A stretch of 64,000 bases of DNA, from NCBI RefSeq assembly GCF_900114765.1, contig NZ_FOUD01000005.1:124001-188000 (forward strand). Reading direction: 5' to 3'. The notes beneath the pieces were generated by a model. That model ran no database searches. It was given only the letters and a program-made list of their open reading frames with translations, and was not told where the DNA came from. The stretch is from Halopseudomonas pachastrellae (lineage in GTDB: Bacteria; Pseudomonadota; Gammaproteobacteria; Pseudomonadales; Pseudomonadaceae). The first letter of the stretch is position 1; each line of letters opens with the position of its first letter. Positions 20,857 to 30,265 of this stretch are shown here, piece by piece. The position numbers and the translations under genes were made by a program.

Positions 20857-20872
20857 CGGTCCGCCGTCAGCT
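20851..20872 (+). other. hairpin at the iscS stop codon
   Basis: AGCTGACGG (20851-20859), loop TCCG, CCGTCAGCT (20864-20872). The stop codon is inside the left arm. No T-run follows; weak terminator or mRNA end stabiliser. Confidence 0.5.
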
Positions 20873-20895
20873 ATGCTGCGGTTATCTATTTGTCT

Positions 20896-20922
20896 TTAAC
20901 CTGCGTATAATCCGCAGGTTAA
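20896..20922 (+). promoter_or_regulatory. ndk promoter with a 10-bp inverted repeat around TATAAT
   Basis: TTAACCTGCG (20896-20905) and CGCAGGTTAA (20913-20922) are perfect inverted arms; the 7-base spacer contains a consensus TATAAT (20906-20911). A possible weak -35 lies in GTTATCTATT (20881-20890). A dimer bound here would cover the -10 box, so this is a candidate repressor operator for ndk. Transcription would start about 50 bases before the ndk ATG. Confidence 0.65.
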
Positions 20923-20968
20923 CCATCTTTTGTAATTTCATTCTGTAACTATCTGTCTGGAGAGTTTT

Positions 20969-21394
20969 ATGGCCGTTGAACGCACCCTGTCCATTATCAA
21001 GCCCGATGCCGTTGCCAAGAACGTCATTGGTGAGATTCTGACCCGTTTTGAAAAGGCTGGTCTGCGCGTTGTCGCTGCCAAGATGGTTCAGCTGTCCCAG
21101 GCCGATGCCGAAGGCTTCTACGCCGAGCACAAAGAGCGTCCTTTCTTCAAGGATCTGGTTGGCTTCATGACTTCCGGTCCGGTCGTTGTTCAGGTTCTGG
21201 AAGGCGAAGGCGCCGTTCTGAAAAACCGTGACCTGATGGGCGCTACCAACCCGAAAGAAGCCGCTGCCGGCACTATCCGCGCCGACTTCGCCGAGTCCAT
21301 CGATGCCAACGCCGTGCATGGTTCCGACTCCACCACTTCCGCTGCCCGTGAAGTGGCTTACTTCTTCGCCGAAACCGAACTCTGCCCGCGCTAA
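20969..21394 (+). CDS. ndk: nucleoside diphosphate kinase
   Basis: Transfers gamma-phosphate between nucleoside tri- and diphosphates through a phosphohistidine. The 141-residue protein has the normal length. It starts [19 protein letters not shown]; the active histidine is in NAVHGSDS near residue 117; RNLMGATNP-like [12 protein letters not shown] precedes it. The ATG is preceded by TGGAGAG. It has its own promoter with an unusual inverted repeat and leads the rlmN-pilF-rodZ-ispG-hisS run. Confidence 0.98.
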   Translation: MAVERTLSIIKPDAVAKNVIGEILTRFEKAGLRVVAAKMVQLSQADAEGFYAEHKERPFFKDLVGFMTSGPVVVQVLEGEGAVLKNRDLMGATNPKEAAAGTIRADFAESIDANAVHGSDSTTSAAREVAYFFAETELCPR

Positions 21395-21433
21395 GGCCGG
21401 GTTTGGTTCTCTCAGCCGAGTGATGTGATCGCC

Positions 21434-22588
21434 ATGACTGATACTACCAGCAAGACCAATCTGCTGGGTCTGACACAGCAGAAACTGGAAGCTTTCTTCG
21501 AAGGATTGGGAGAGAAGCGTTTTCGCGCCGGCCAGGTCATGAAATGGATGCATCACTATGGCGTGGACAACTTCGATGACATGACGAATATCGGCAAGGC
21601 CCTGCGCGAAAAGCTCAAGGCAAACGCCGAAATTCGTGGTCCTGAAGTGGTCAGCGAGGATATCTCCCGCGACGGCACACGCAAGTGGGTCGTGCGGGTT
21701 GCCTCGGGCAGTTGCGTCGAGACCGTGTACATTCCGCAAAACGGGCGCGGCACCCTGTGTGTCTCCTCCCAGGCCGGGTGTGCGCTGGACTGCAGCTTCT
21801 GCTCGACCGGCAAACAGGGCTTCAACAGCGATCTGACCGTGGCCGAAATCATTGGCCAGGTGTGGATTGCCAGCAAGTCCTTTGGCTCCATTCCGGCAAC
21901 CGCCGACCGTGCCGTCACCAACGTGGTGATGATGGGCATGGGTGAGCCGCTACTGAATTACGACAACGTTGTGGATGCCATGACGTTGATGATGGACGAT
22001 CTGGGCTACGGTATTTCCAAGCGCAAGGTGACGCTGTCCACCTCCGGCGTTGTGCCCATGATCAACAAGCTTGCCGAGCAGATGGACGTTGCCCTGGCGC
22101 TGTCGCTGCACGCGCCGAACAACGCACTGCGCAATCAGCTGGTACCGCTGAACAAGAAGTACCCGCTGGAAGTATTGCTGCCGGCCTGCAAGAACTACAT
22201 TGCCGGCCTCGGCGAGAAGCGCTCGCTGACGGTCGAGTACACGCTGCTCAAGGGCGTCAATGACCAGCCCGAGCACGCCGCCGAGATGATCGAGCTGCTG
22301 CGCGATATCCCGTGCAAGATCAACCTGATCCCCTTTAACCCCTTCCCGCACTCCGGTTACGAGCGACCCAGCAACAATGCCATTCGCCGTTTCCAGGACC
22401 TGTTGCACAACGCCGGTTATAACGTCACTGTGCGTACAACGCGCGGCGAAGACATCGACGCCGCCTGCGGTCAGCTGGTCGGGCAGGTGATGGATCGCAC
22501 CCGTCGCAGCGAACGCTATATTGCGGTGCGCCAGCTGGCGGCCGACGCTACCGACGCGAGCGAGCGCAATCAGCGCAACGCGGGTTAA
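21434..22588 (+). CDS. rlmN: dual-specificity 23S rRNA A2503 / tRNA A37 methyltransferase
   Basis: Radical-SAM enzyme that installs 2-methyladenosine in 23S rRNA and tRNA. The 384-residue protein has the CxxxCxxC cluster motif in [14 protein letters not shown] and the catalytic cysteine near the C terminus in [27 protein letters not shown] and [10 protein letters not shown] are family signatures. ATG 21434 ([12 protein letters not shown]) is chosen; a GTG at 21425 is possible. It is followed by pilF after 26 bases. Confidence 0.96.
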   Translation: MTDTTSKTNLLGLTQQKLEAFFEGLGEKRFRAGQVMKWMHHYGVDNFDDMTNIGKALREKLKANAEIRGPEVVSEDISRDGTRKWVVRVASGSCVETVYIPQNGRGTLCVSSQAGCALDCSFCSTGKQGFNSDLTVAEIIGQVWIASKSFGSIPATADRAVTNVVMMGMGEPLLNYDNVVDAMTLMMDDLGYGISKRKVTLSTSGVVPMINKLAEQMDVALALSLHAPNNALRNQLVPLNKKYPLEVLLPACKNYIAGLGEKRSLTVEYTLLKGVNDQPEHAAEMIELLRDIPCKINLIPFNPFPHSGYERPSNNAIRRFQDLLHNAGYNVTVRTTRGEDIDAACGQLVGQVMDRTRRSERYIAVRQLAADATDASERNQRNAG

Positions 22589-22614
22589 ATACTCAAGCCG
22601 GAAAGGATGTTGAC

Positions 22615-23364
22615 ATGAGCAAGCCAAGCGCCGCGATTCTGCTACTCAGCCTGCTACTGGCAGGCTGTGTCACGACCGGAGACAAGCCCCGCAAGGTGGA
22701 CCCGGACGCGGCGCGTGATGCCTATATTCAGCTGGGTATCGGCTACCTGCAAAAGGGCGAGACCGAGCGCGCCAAGCAGCCGCTGAGTGAGGCATTGAAG
22801 CTAGACCCGCGTTCGGCCTCGGCCAACATGGTGCTGGCGCTGGTGTTTCAGCAGGAGGGAGAGTACCCCGCTGCCGAGCAGCACTTCCGCGCTGCGCTGT
22901 CGGCCGACCCTGCCAATGCCCGTATTCTCAACAACTACGGCGCCTTTCTGCTGGACCGCGAGCGTTATGCCGAGGCGCTGAGCTATTTCCAGAAGGCGGC
23001 AGAAGACACCCTGTACAGCGAGCGCTCACGGGTGTTCGAAAACATGGGGATCACTTATTTGCGCATGGGCGACACTGCCTCTGCGCGCGAAAATCTGGAG
23101 CGTTCACTGCGCCTTAATAGCCGTCAGCCACGCGCGCTGTTCGAGCTGGCACAGCTGGAGTTTGATGCGGGCGACTTTGTCCCGGCATGGAACCACTATC
23201 GCCGCTTCGATCAGCTGTCCACCCAGAACGCCAGGAGTCTGTGGCTTGGCGTGCGTCTGGCGCGTCGATTTGAAGATCACAGCAGCGCCGTCAGCTACGG
23301 CCTGCAACTCAAACGTCTTTATCCCAACAGTCCCGAAGCGAAAGCGCTTGTGGAGTCCGAATAG
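22615..23364 (+). CDS. pilF: type IV pilus biogenesis/stability lipoprotein
   Basis: Outer-membrane lipoprotein pilotin (PilF/PilW) that helps assemble the PilQ secretin. The 249-residue protein has a lipobox LLAGC (mature Cys about residue 18) and a TPR superhelix: AYIQLGIGYLQKGETERA, ANMVLALVFQQEGEYPAAEQ, LNNYGAFLLDRERYAEAL and ENMGITYLRMGDTASA. It sits between rlmN and rodZ as in P. aeruginosa. ATG 22615 is preceded by AAAGGATG. The pilus genes it serves are not in this window. Confidence 0.93.
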   Translation: MSKPSAAILLLSLLLAGCVTTGDKPRKVDPDAARDAYIQLGIGYLQKGETERAKQPLSEALKLDPRSASANMVLALVFQQEGEYPAAEQHFRAALSADPANARILNNYGAFLLDRERYAEALSYFQKAAEDTLYSERSRVFENMGITYLRMGDTASARENLERSLRLNSRQPRALFELAQLEFDAGDFVPAWNHYRRFDQLSTQNARSLWLGVRLARRFEDHSSAVSYGLQLKRLYPNSPEAKALVESE

Positions 23365-23366
23365 TC

Positions 23367-24353
23367 ATGAGTTCCGAGCGTCATGATGCAATGGCAGGCA
23401 TGGCAGAAACTGGTTCGCTGGGTAGCCCTGGACAGACACTGCGTGAGGCGCGTGAAGCGCGCAGCATGTCTGTTGCCGAGGTCGCGCAGGAGCTCAAGAT
23501 TTCCCGCCAGGCGGTAGAGCGTCTCGAGCAGGGGCAGTACGACAGTCTGCCCGGCGATACCTTTGCGCGTGGTTATATCCGCAGTTATGCACGCCTGATG
23601 GGCATGGACCCGGCGCGTCTGGCGCTGGCCTTTGATCGTGAGCGCGGTATCGAGGTGCGTGAGCGCAGCGTGAGCAGTATTGCCCGGGTCGAGCCGCCCA
23701 GCCGCAGTGGCCGAAGGCTGATGTGGTGGTCCTCGGTGCTGATCATTGTCGCCCTGGTGCTGTCGGCGCTGTGGTGGTACGAAACCAATCAGCCAACCTT
23801 TGGGCCGCTGCCGGGTCTGGAAGAGCTGGACTCCGAGGCTTTGCTGGATGACGTTGAGGTCGATGCGATTACCCTGCCCGAATCCATCGCCGAGCAGACG
23901 GACGGCGTACCGGCCGACCTGATGCCGGTTGAACCGGCTCCGGCCGAGGTTGAGGCTGAGTCTGGCGCGGCGCCAACCAACGCCGACGAGACCACTCCGG
24001 CTCAAGAGGCCGCCACGCAAAGCGCTGAAGACACCCCTGGCGCGGACGCTGCGGCAGCCGACGCTGCGCCAGCCGCTGCCGCGCCAACCGAGCCGGCCGC
24101 TCCTGCCAGCAGTGCTGGTCTGGTGCTGAGCGTTGCCGCCGACTGCTGGGTCCAGGTATCCGCTGCGGACGGTCGCGTATTGCACAGCGCTTTGATGCGT
24201 GCCGGGCAGACGCTTGAGTTGCCGCCATCCGGGGCGCTCGATCTGGTCATTGGCGATCGCAGCGCGGTCACCGCGATTCGTTTCCAGGGTAATTCCGTCA
24301 CACTGCCGCCGCAGGGGCGTTCGGGCGTTGTCCGCATGCGCCTGGGCGAGTAG
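23367..24353 (+). CDS. rodZ: cytoskeleton protein RodZ
   Basis: Inner-membrane protein linking MreB filaments to the cell-wall elongation machinery. The 328-residue protein has an N-terminal HTH domain ([20 protein letters not shown] and [17 protein letters not shown], residues 25-90), one membrane span ([19 protein letters not shown], about 115-135), a long acidic and Ala/Pro-rich periplasmic linker (about 150-250), and a C-terminal DUF4115 domain ([20 protein letters not shown]). The ATG lies three bases after the pilF stop. Confidence 0.94.
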   Translation: MSSERHDAMAGMAETGSLGSPGQTLREAREARSMSVAEVAQELKISRQAVERLEQGQYDSLPGDTFARGYIRSYARLMGMDPARLALAFDRERGIEVRERSVSSIARVEPPSRSGRRLMWWSSVLIIVALVLSALWWYETNQPTFGPLPGLEELDSEALLDDVEVDAITLPESIAEQTDGVPADLMPVEPAPAEVEAESGAAPTNADETTPAQEAATQSAEDTPGADAAAADAAPAAAAPTEPAAPASSAGLVLSVAADCWVQVSAADGRVLHSALMRAGQTLELPPSGALDLVIGDRSAVTAIRFQGNSVTLPPQGRSGVVRMRLGE

Positions 24354-24367
24354 GAGGTCAGTCAGTT

Positions 24368-25480
24368 ATGCAGCATCAGTCGCCCGTCAAGCGGCGCGTT
24401 TCCCGGCAGATCAAGGTAGGCTCGGTACTGGTTGGTGGTGATGCGCCAATCTCGGTACAGAGCATGACCAACACCGAAACCTGCGACGTGGCAGCCACCG
24501 TGGCCCAGATACGCCGCCTGGAAGAGGTGGGTGCCGATATCGTGCGGGTATCGGTGCCGAGCATGGAGGCCGCCGAAGCCTTTGGCGAGATTCGCAAGCA
24601 GGTGGGCATCGCCCTGGTCGCGGATATTCACTTCGACTACAAGATTGCCCTGCGCGTGGCCGACCTGGGTGTCGACTGTCTGCGCATCAACCCGGGCAAC
24701 ATCGGTCGCGAGGACCGCGTCAAGGCGGTGGTGGACGCCGCCCGTCACAACGGCATTCCGATCCGCATCGGCGTCAACGCCGGGTCGCTGGAAAAGGACC
24801 TGCAGAAAAAGTACGGCGAGCCGACACCGGCGGCGCTGGTCGAGTCGGCCATGCGTCATGTCGAGCACCTGGATCGCCTGGATTTTCAAGATTTTAAGGT
24901 CAGCGTGAAGGCCTCCGACGTGTTTATGGCCGTCGATGCCTACCGCCTGCTGGCCACGCAAATTGAACAGCCTCTGCACCTGGGGATTACCGAAGCCGGT
25001 GGCCTGCGCTCTGGCACGGTAAAGTCTGCGGTCGGGCTTGGCATGCTGCTGGCCGAGGGCATTGGTGACACCATCCGCATCTCGCTGGCCGCTGATCCGG
25101 TCGAGGAGATTCGTGTCGGTTTCGATATCCTCAAGTCCCTGCGTCTGCGTTCACGTGGTATCAACTTCATCGCCTGCCCGAGCTGCTCGCGGCAGAACTT
25201 TGATGTGGTCAAGATCATGAACGAGCTGGAGACACGGCTCGAGGATGTGCTGACCCCCATGGACGTGGCGGTGATTGGCTGCGTGGTCAATGGCCCGGGC
25301 GAAGCCAAAGAGGCCGATATCGGCCTGACCGGCGGCACGCCGAACAACCTGATCTATCAGGACGGCAAGCCGGACCAGAAGGTGGATAACCTGGAGCTGG
25401 TCGACCGGCTGGAAAAAATGATTCGAGACAAGGTCGCAGCCAAGCAGGCGGCGGAAGCCAATACCATCGCCCGCGGCTGA
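24368..25480 (+). CDS. ispG: 4-hydroxy-3-methylbut-2-enyl diphosphate synthase (GcpE)
   Basis: 4Fe-4S enzyme converting MEcPP to HMBPP in the MEP isoprenoid pathway. The 370-residue protein has [18 protein letters not shown] and the cluster cysteines in [13 protein letters not shown] and [15 protein letters not shown]. The length is typical of the two-domain bacterial form. The ATG at 24368 follows GAGTAGGAGG. It is cotranscribed with rodZ and hisS by spacing (14 and 26 bases). Confidence 0.97.
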   Translation: MQHQSPVKRRVSRQIKVGSVLVGGDAPISVQSMTNTETCDVAATVAQIRRLEEVGADIVRVSVPSMEAAEAFGEIRKQVGIALVADIHFDYKIALRVADLGVDCLRINPGNIGREDRVKAVVDAARHNGIPIRIGVNAGSLEKDLQKKYGEPTPAALVESAMRHVEHLDRLDFQDFKVSVKASDVFMAVDAYRLLATQIEQPLHLGITEAGGLRSGTVKSAVGLGMLLAEGIGDTIRISLAADPVEEIRVGFDILKSLRLRSRGINFIACPSCSRQNFDVVKIMNELETRLEDVLTPMDVAVIGCVVNGPGEAKEADIGLTGGTPNNLIYQDGKPDQKVDNLELVDRLEKMIRDKVAAKQAAEANTIARG

Positions 25481-25506
25481 GCGGCCCAGTAATTAGGAAA
25501 GCGACT

Positions 25507-26784
25507 TTGAAGACCCTGCAAGCCGTGCGCGGCATGAACGACATCCTGCCCGCCGACAGCGCGCTCTGGCAGTATCTGGATCGCACCGTAGCCGACCTGC
25601 TGGCTGGCTACGGCTACCAGCAGATCCGCCTGCCCATCGTCGAGCCGACCGAGCTGTTCAAGCGCTCGATTGGCGAGGTGACCGATATCGTCGAGAAGGA
25701 GATGTACACCTTTGACGATCGCAACGGCGACTCCCTGACCCTGCGCCCAGAAGGCACCGCCGGCTGCGTGCGCGCCATGCTGCAGCACGGTCTGCTGGGC
25801 GGCGGCGTGGGCCACAAGGTGTGGTACACCGGCCCGATGTTCCGTCACGAGCGTCCGCAGAAAGGGCGCTACCGCCAGTTTCATCAGATTGGTGTGGAAA
25901 CCTTCAACTTCGCAGGCCCTGACGTCGACGCCGAGCTGATCGTGCTGTCCTGGCGCCTGTGGCAACGCCTTGGCATCAGTGGTGCGGTCAAGCTGGAGCT
26001 CAATAGCCTGGGCAGTTCGGAAGACCGCGCGCGCTACCGTGACGATCTGGTGGCGTATCTGCAGGCCCGTTTTGATCAACTGGACGAGGATAGCCAGCGC
26101 CGCCTGGCCAGCAACCCGCTGCGTATCCTCGACAGCAAGAACCCGGATACCCAGGCGCTGCTGGTTGAGGCCCCCAAGCTGGCCGACTACCTGAATGAAG
26201 AGGCGCGTGCGCACTTCGCCGGCTTGCGCAAGCTGCTGGATGCAGTAGGCATTCCCTATGAAATCAATCCGCGCCTGGTGCGCGGGCTGGACTACTACGG
26301 TCTGACGGTGTTCGAATGGGTCACCGATCAACTGGGCGCCCAGGGCACTGTCTGTGCCGGTGGGCGTTACGATGGTCTGGTTACCCAGCTTGGCGGCAAG
26401 CCTGCTCCGGCCGTTGGCTTTGCCATGGGCATGGAGCGCCTGTTGCTGCTGATCGAGACCCTGGAGCAGGTGCCGGCTGAACTGGCCCGTCAGGTCGATG
26501 TCTACCTCGTCACCCTGGGGGAGGCTGCCGAACTCGCTGGCCTGCGTCTGGCCGAGCAGCTGCGCGACGCGCTGCCCGAGCTGCGCTTGGTCGTGCACGC
26601 CGGTGGCGGCAGCTTCAAGAGCCAGTTCAAGAAGGCCGACAAGTCCGGCGCATTGTTCGCGCTGGTGCTGGGTGAGGACGAAGTGAGCGCCGAGCAGATC
26701 GGCCTCAAGCCGCTGCGCAGCGGCGCAGAACAGGAAAACCTGAGCTGGCAGGCGTTGCCGGCTCGGCTTGCAGAGATTATCTGA
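25507..26784 (+). CDS. hisS: histidyl-tRNA synthetase
   Basis: Class II aminoacyl-tRNA synthetase (425 residues). It starts with TTG ([15 protein letters not shown]), the position of the E. coli start, with AGGAAAG upstream. Motif 2 is [18 protein letters not shown], the histidine-specific motifs are [15 protein letters not shown] and GGRYDGLV, motif 3 is [11 protein letters not shown], and the anticodon-binding domain is at the C terminus. The unusual TTG start may lower its translation. yfgM and bamB follow. Confidence 0.97.
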   Translation: MKTLQAVRGMNDILPADSALWQYLDRTVADLLAGYGYQQIRLPIVEPTELFKRSIGEVTDIVEKEMYTFDDRNGDSLTLRPEGTAGCVRAMLQHGLLGGGVGHKVWYTGPMFRHERPQKGRYRQFHQIGVETFNFAGPDVDAELIVLSWRLWQRLGISGAVKLELNSLGSSEDRARYRDDLVAYLQARFDQLDEDSQRRLASNPLRILDSKNPDTQALLVEAPKLADYLNEEARAHFAGLRKLLDAVGIPYEINPRLVRGLDYYGLTVFEWVTDQLGAQGTVCAGGRYDGLVTQLGGKPAPAVGFAMGMERLLLLIETLEQVPAELARQVDVYLVTLGEAAELAGLRLAEQLRDALPELRLVVHAGGGSFKSQFKKADKSGALFALVLGEDEVSAEQIGLKPLRSGAEQENLSWQALPARLAEII

Positions 26785-26823
26785 ACGGCATGATCCGTTC
26801 TCGGTACCGCTAAGGAGCATTGC

Positions 26824-27468
26824 GTGGCTTACGACACAGAAGAAGAACAGGTAGAAAAACTGCGAGAGCTCTGGCAGCGCCATGGCGCGCCGCTGCTGAC
26901 CGGTGTTGCTCTGGCACTGGCCGGTGTCTTTGGCTGGAATGCCTGGCAGAACTACCAGACGACTCAGGCGCAGAACGCCTCTACCCTCTATCAATCGATG
27001 ATGGAAGCGGTGCTGGCAAGCGATACCGAAGCCTCCCGTGCCCGTGCCGCCGAACTGGCCGCACAGCTGCGCGATGAATTTGATCACACCCGTTACGCTG
27101 ACTTTGCCGCGCTGATGCAGGCGCGTCTGGCCGTAGAGGCGCGGGACTTCCCTGTTGCCGAACAGAGCCTGCGTGAGCTGCTCGAGAGCACTGACGATGT
27201 GGCCCTGCAGGAAGTTGCTCGCCAGCGTTTGGCTCGCATCCTGGCTCAGCAGGAGCGCGCGGAAGAAGCGCTTGATCTGTTCAGCGCACCGATCAGCGGC
27301 GCCGAGTTGACCGCCAGCCGCGAGGAAGTGCGTGGCGACCTGCTGGTCAGCCTGGGCCGCACCGAGGAAGCTCGCGCCGCTTACAAGGCAGCAGTAGAGG
27401 CGCTGACTGACGCTTCTGCACGCCCGCAATTGCAATTGAAGCTCGATGATCTGGCGGAGGAAGCCTAG
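26824..27468 (+). CDS. yfgM: YfgM-type periplasmic TPR chaperone of the SecYEG translocon
   Basis: Membrane-anchored TPR protein (214 residues) that in E. coli works with PpiD beside SecYEG. The cytoplasmic N terminus is acidic (AYDTEEEQVEKLRELW), one span follows (LLTGVALALAGVFGWNAWQNY, about 21-41), then alanine-rich TPR-like helices (DUF2133/TPR_21). GTG start with TAAGGAG upstream. The stop overlaps the bamB start by one base, indicating coupling, and the location between hisS and bamB is conserved. Confidence 0.92.
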   Translation: MAYDTEEEQVEKLRELWQRHGAPLLTGVALALAGVFGWNAWQNYQTTQAQNASTLYQSMMEAVLASDTEASRARAAELAAQLRDEFDHTRYADFAALMQARLAVEARDFPVAEQSLRELLESTDDVALQEVARQRLARILAQQERAEEALDLFSAPISGAELTASREEVRGDLLVSLGRTEEARAAYKAAVEALTDASARPQLQLKLDDLAEEA

Positions 27469-28610
27469 TGAAGATGTTGTCTCGTTGTCTGATCCTTGGT
27501 CTGTCCGCGGCCGTCATGGTGGGGTGCAGCTCCAGCAAGAAGGAGCTGCCGCCGGCCGAGTTGGAAAAGTTTAATGCCGAGGTCGAGCTGGACCGCATCT
27601 GGAAGCGCAATGTCGGGGTTGGTCAGGGCGACCTGTACAACAACCTGACCCCCGCGCTGGACGGCCTGACACTCTACGCTGCCGACGCCAAGGGGCGTGT
27701 AGTTGCTCTGGAGCGTGAGACCGGCAAGGAAAAGTGGGAAGTCAAACTCAAGGAGCCGCTCTCGGGCGCGGTTGGCGCTGGCGGTGGTCTGGTGCTGGTC
27801 GGCACCCTGGATGGGCAGGTGATTACCCTGGATGAAGCCGACGGCAGCGAGAAGTGGCGCGCCCAGGTATCCAGTGAAGTGCTGGCTGCCCCGCAGACCA
27901 ACGGCGATGTTGTGGTGGTACAGACCCAGGACGACAAGCTGGTTGGCCTGGATATCAGCAACGGCGAGCGGCGCTGGATCTACGAATCGACTCTGCCGGT
28001 ACTGACCGTGCGTGGCCATAGCGAGCCGGTGGTTGATGTCCGTCAGGTGTTCGCGGGTCTGGCCAGTGGCAAGGTTGTAGCGCTGTCCGCCGAGACCGGC
28101 ATCCCGATGTGGGAGCAGCGTGTAGCACAGCCCACAGGGCGCTCCGAGCTGGAGCGTATGGTCGACATCGACGGCCGTCTGCTGCTGGATGACCAAACCC
28201 TGTACGTGGTGTCCTATCAGGGCAACGTGGCCGCACTGGATGCCCAGTCCGGTCGTCCGCTCTGGCAGCACGCTGCCTCCAGTTACGTTGGGCCCGGCGC
28301 CGGTTTTGGCAGTGTCTACATCAGCGAAGCCGACGGCACCGTTCAGGCGCTGGATGCCGGCAGTGCGACCGAGCTGTGGAGCACCGAAGCGCTGGCCCGT
28401 CGTCAACTGACTGCGCCGGTTGCCTTCAGCAACTTTGTGGCAGTGGGTGACTTTGAGGGTTACCTGCACCTGCTGGGTCAGACCGACGGCCGCATGGCCG
28501 GTCGTGTCCGGGTAGACGGCGACGGCCTGCGTGCTGCGCCGCTGACCGTGGGTGACCTGCTGTTTGTCTATGGCAACAGCGGCGACCTGGCTGCCTACAA
28601 GCTGAAGTAA
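27468..28610 (+). CDS. bamB: outer membrane protein assembly factor BamB
   Basis: Outer-membrane lipoprotein of the BAM beta-barrel assembly complex. The 380-residue protein has a lipobox (MVGCSSSKK, mature Cys about 20) and an eight-bladed PQQ-like propeller: GRVVALERETGKEKWEVKL, GQVITLDEADGSEKWRAQV and GNVAALDAQSGRPLWQ are blade repeats. GTG start at 27468 overlaps the yfgM stop. A strong terminator follows, separating it from der. Confidence 0.96.
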   Translation: MKMLSRCLILGLSAAVMVGCSSSKKELPPAELEKFNAEVELDRIWKRNVGVGQGDLYNNLTPALDGLTLYAADAKGRVVALERETGKEKWEVKLKEPLSGAVGAGGGLVLVGTLDGQVITLDEADGSEKWRAQVSSEVLAAPQTNGDVVVVQTQDDKLVGLDISNGERRWIYESTLPVLTVRGHSEPVVDVRQVFAGLASGKVVALSAETGIPMWEQRVAQPTGRSELERMVDIDGRLLLDDQTLYVVSYQGNVAALDAQSGRPLWQHAASSYVGPGAGFGSVYISEADGTVQALDAGSATELWSTEALARRQLTAPVAFSNFVAVGDFEGYLHLLGQTDGRMAGRVRVDGDGLRAAPLTVGDLLFVYGNSGDLAAYKLK

Positions 28611-28634
28611 GCCGAAAAGCGGTTATACTTTCCC

Positions 28635-28674
28635 GGCCGTTACACAGTCAGGTGTAACGGCCGTTTTGTTTTTT
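28635..28674 (+). terminator. intrinsic terminator of bamB
   Basis: GGCCGTTACAC (28635-28645) and GTGTAACGGCC (28652-28662) form a perfect 11-bp stem, then GTTTTGTTTTTT. Confidence 0.92.
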
Positions 28675-28702
28675 CTGCACAGCAGATGTGCGCGGAGTAA
28701 TC

Positions 28703-30124
28703 ATGGTTCCTGTCATCGCCCTGGTGGGGCGGCCGAATGTCGGCAAATCCACGTTGTTCAACCGTCTGACCAAGAGTCGCGACGCCATTGTTGCCGACGT
28801 CTCCGGGTTGACCCGTGACCGCCAGTACGGCGAGGCCGTATGGCAGGGCAAGCCTTATATCGTTGTCGATACCGGCGGTATCAGTGGTGACGAGGAGGGC
28901 CTGGATCTGATGATGGCGGGGCAGTCCCTGCAGGCCATCGAAGAGGCCGATGCCGTGCTGTTTCTGGTCGACGCGCGTGCTGGTCGCACCGCTGGCGATG
29001 AGCAGATTGCCGCGCACCTGCGCAAACGCAACAAGCACACCTATCTGATTGCCAACAAGATTGACGGGGCTGACCCGGATGCGATTCTGGGTGAGTTTGC
29101 CACCCTGGGTCTGGGGCAGCCGCTGGGTATCGCGGCGGCGCATGGGCGCAATATCAACCCGATGCTGGACGCAGTGCTCAACGACGAGAGCTTGCAGGTT
29201 ACCGGTGAAGAGGGGCGCGTGGTTGAGCCCATCGGCACCAAGATCGCAATTATCGGCCGCCCCAACGTGGGCAAGTCCACGCTGGTCAACCGCATGCTCG
29301 GAGAAGACAGGGTGGTGGTATTCGACCAGGCCGGCACCACCCGCGACAGTATCTACATTCCCTACGAGCGCCATGAAAAGCCCTACACGCTGATCGACAC
29401 TGCCGGTGTGCGTCGTCGCGGCAAGGTGTTCGAGGCCATCGAGAAGTTTTCGGTGATCAAGACCCTGCAGGCGATTCAGGACGCCAACGTGGTGGTCTTT
29501 GTCATCGACGCCCGTGAGGGTATCGTCGAGCAGGATCTACATCTGCTGGGCTTTGTGCTGGAAGCGGGCAGGGCGCTGGTAATTGCCGTTAACAAGTGGG
29601 ACGGCATGGCGCAGGAAGAAAAGGACTTCGTGAAGACCGAGCTGGAGCGCCGGCTGATCTTTGCCCAGTTTGCCGACCTGCACTTTATCTCGGCACTGCA
29701 TGGCAGCGGCGTGGGCTTGCTGTACAAGTCGGTCGATCAGGCCTACAGCGCGGCGATGACCAAAATTCCGACTCGCCGCATGACCGAGATTCTGGAAGAC
29801 GCGGTGACCGAGCACCAGCCGCCGATGGTCAACGGCCGCCGGATCAAGCTGCGTTACGCGCACCTTGGTGGCTCCAACCCGCCGATCATCGTGGTGCACG
29901 GCAATCAGGTTGATTCTGTGCCCCGCTCCTATACCCGCTATCTTGAGAATACCTTCCGCAAGGTGCTCAAGCTCAAGGGCACCCCGATTCGGGTGGAGTA
30001 CAAGGGCAGCGACAACCCCTACGCCGACCGCAAGAACACGCTGACCGAGCGTCAGGTGAACAAGAAGCGTCGGTTGATGAGCCACAACAAGAAAATGAAG
30101 AAAAAGGGCAGGGACAAGCGCTGA
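28703..30124 (+). CDS. der: ribosome biogenesis GTPase Der (EngA)
   Basis: Double-GTPase that matures the 50S subunit. The 473-residue protein has two P-loops ([15 protein letters not shown] at the N terminus and [15 protein letters not shown] near 185), two DxxG motifs ([18 protein letters not shown]), two NKxD motifs (ANKIDG, VNKWDG), and a C-terminal KH-like domain. The basic tail ([20 protein letters not shown]) suits RNA binding. ATG 28703 (MVPVIALVG) is preceded by CGGAGTAA. The preceding terminator suggests its own promoter. Confidence 0.97.
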   Translation: MVPVIALVGRPNVGKSTLFNRLTKSRDAIVADVSGLTRDRQYGEAVWQGKPYIVVDTGGISGDEEGLDLMMAGQSLQAIEEADAVLFLVDARAGRTAGDEQIAAHLRKRNKHTYLIANKIDGADPDAILGEFATLGLGQPLGIAAAHGRNINPMLDAVLNDESLQVTGEEGRVVEPIGTKIAIIGRPNVGKSTLVNRMLGEDRVVVFDQAGTTRDSIYIPYERHEKPYTLIDTAGVRRRGKVFEAIEKFSVIKTLQAIQDANVVVFVIDAREGIVEQDLHLLGFVLEAGRALVIAVNKWDGMAQEEKDFVKTELERRLIFAQFADLHFISALHGSGVGLLYKSVDQAYSAAMTKIPTRRMTEILEDAVTEHQPPMVNGRRIKLRYAHLGGSNPPIIVVHGNQVDSVPRSYTRYLENTFRKVLKLKGTPIRVEYKGSDNPYADRKNTLTERQVNKKRRLMSHNKKMKKKGRDKR

Positions 30125-30139
30125 TTCTGCTCTGACAAG

Positions 30140-30165
30140 AAAGCCGGCATTGCACCGGCTTTTTT
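30140..30165 (+). terminator. intrinsic terminator of der
   Basis: AAAGCCGG / CCGGCTTT stem with a 7-base loop and a T-run, about 16 bases after the der stop. Confidence 0.88.
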
Positions 30166-30208
30166 GTGTCTGCTGTTTAGTTCACGGGACGGTTCTGATG
30201 TTTCGTAG

Positions 30209-30228
30209 GGACGCGACATGTCGCGTCC
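30209..30228. repeat. 20-bp perfect palindrome, REP-like unit
   Basis: GGACGCGACA followed by its exact reverse complement, in the gap between convergent der and the second OYE gene, flanked by GTAG. It resembles the short palindromic intergenic units common in pseudomonads, but only one copy is in the window. Confidence 0.5.
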
Positions 30229-30265
30229 GCAAGGAAGGCGCCCAGCCCCGTGACAACCGTCAACG

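Noticed and set aside
25357-27435. A 692-codon minus-strand open frame across hisS and yfgM
   Set aside because: The plus strand has two well-conserved genes there; the minus frame has no motif.
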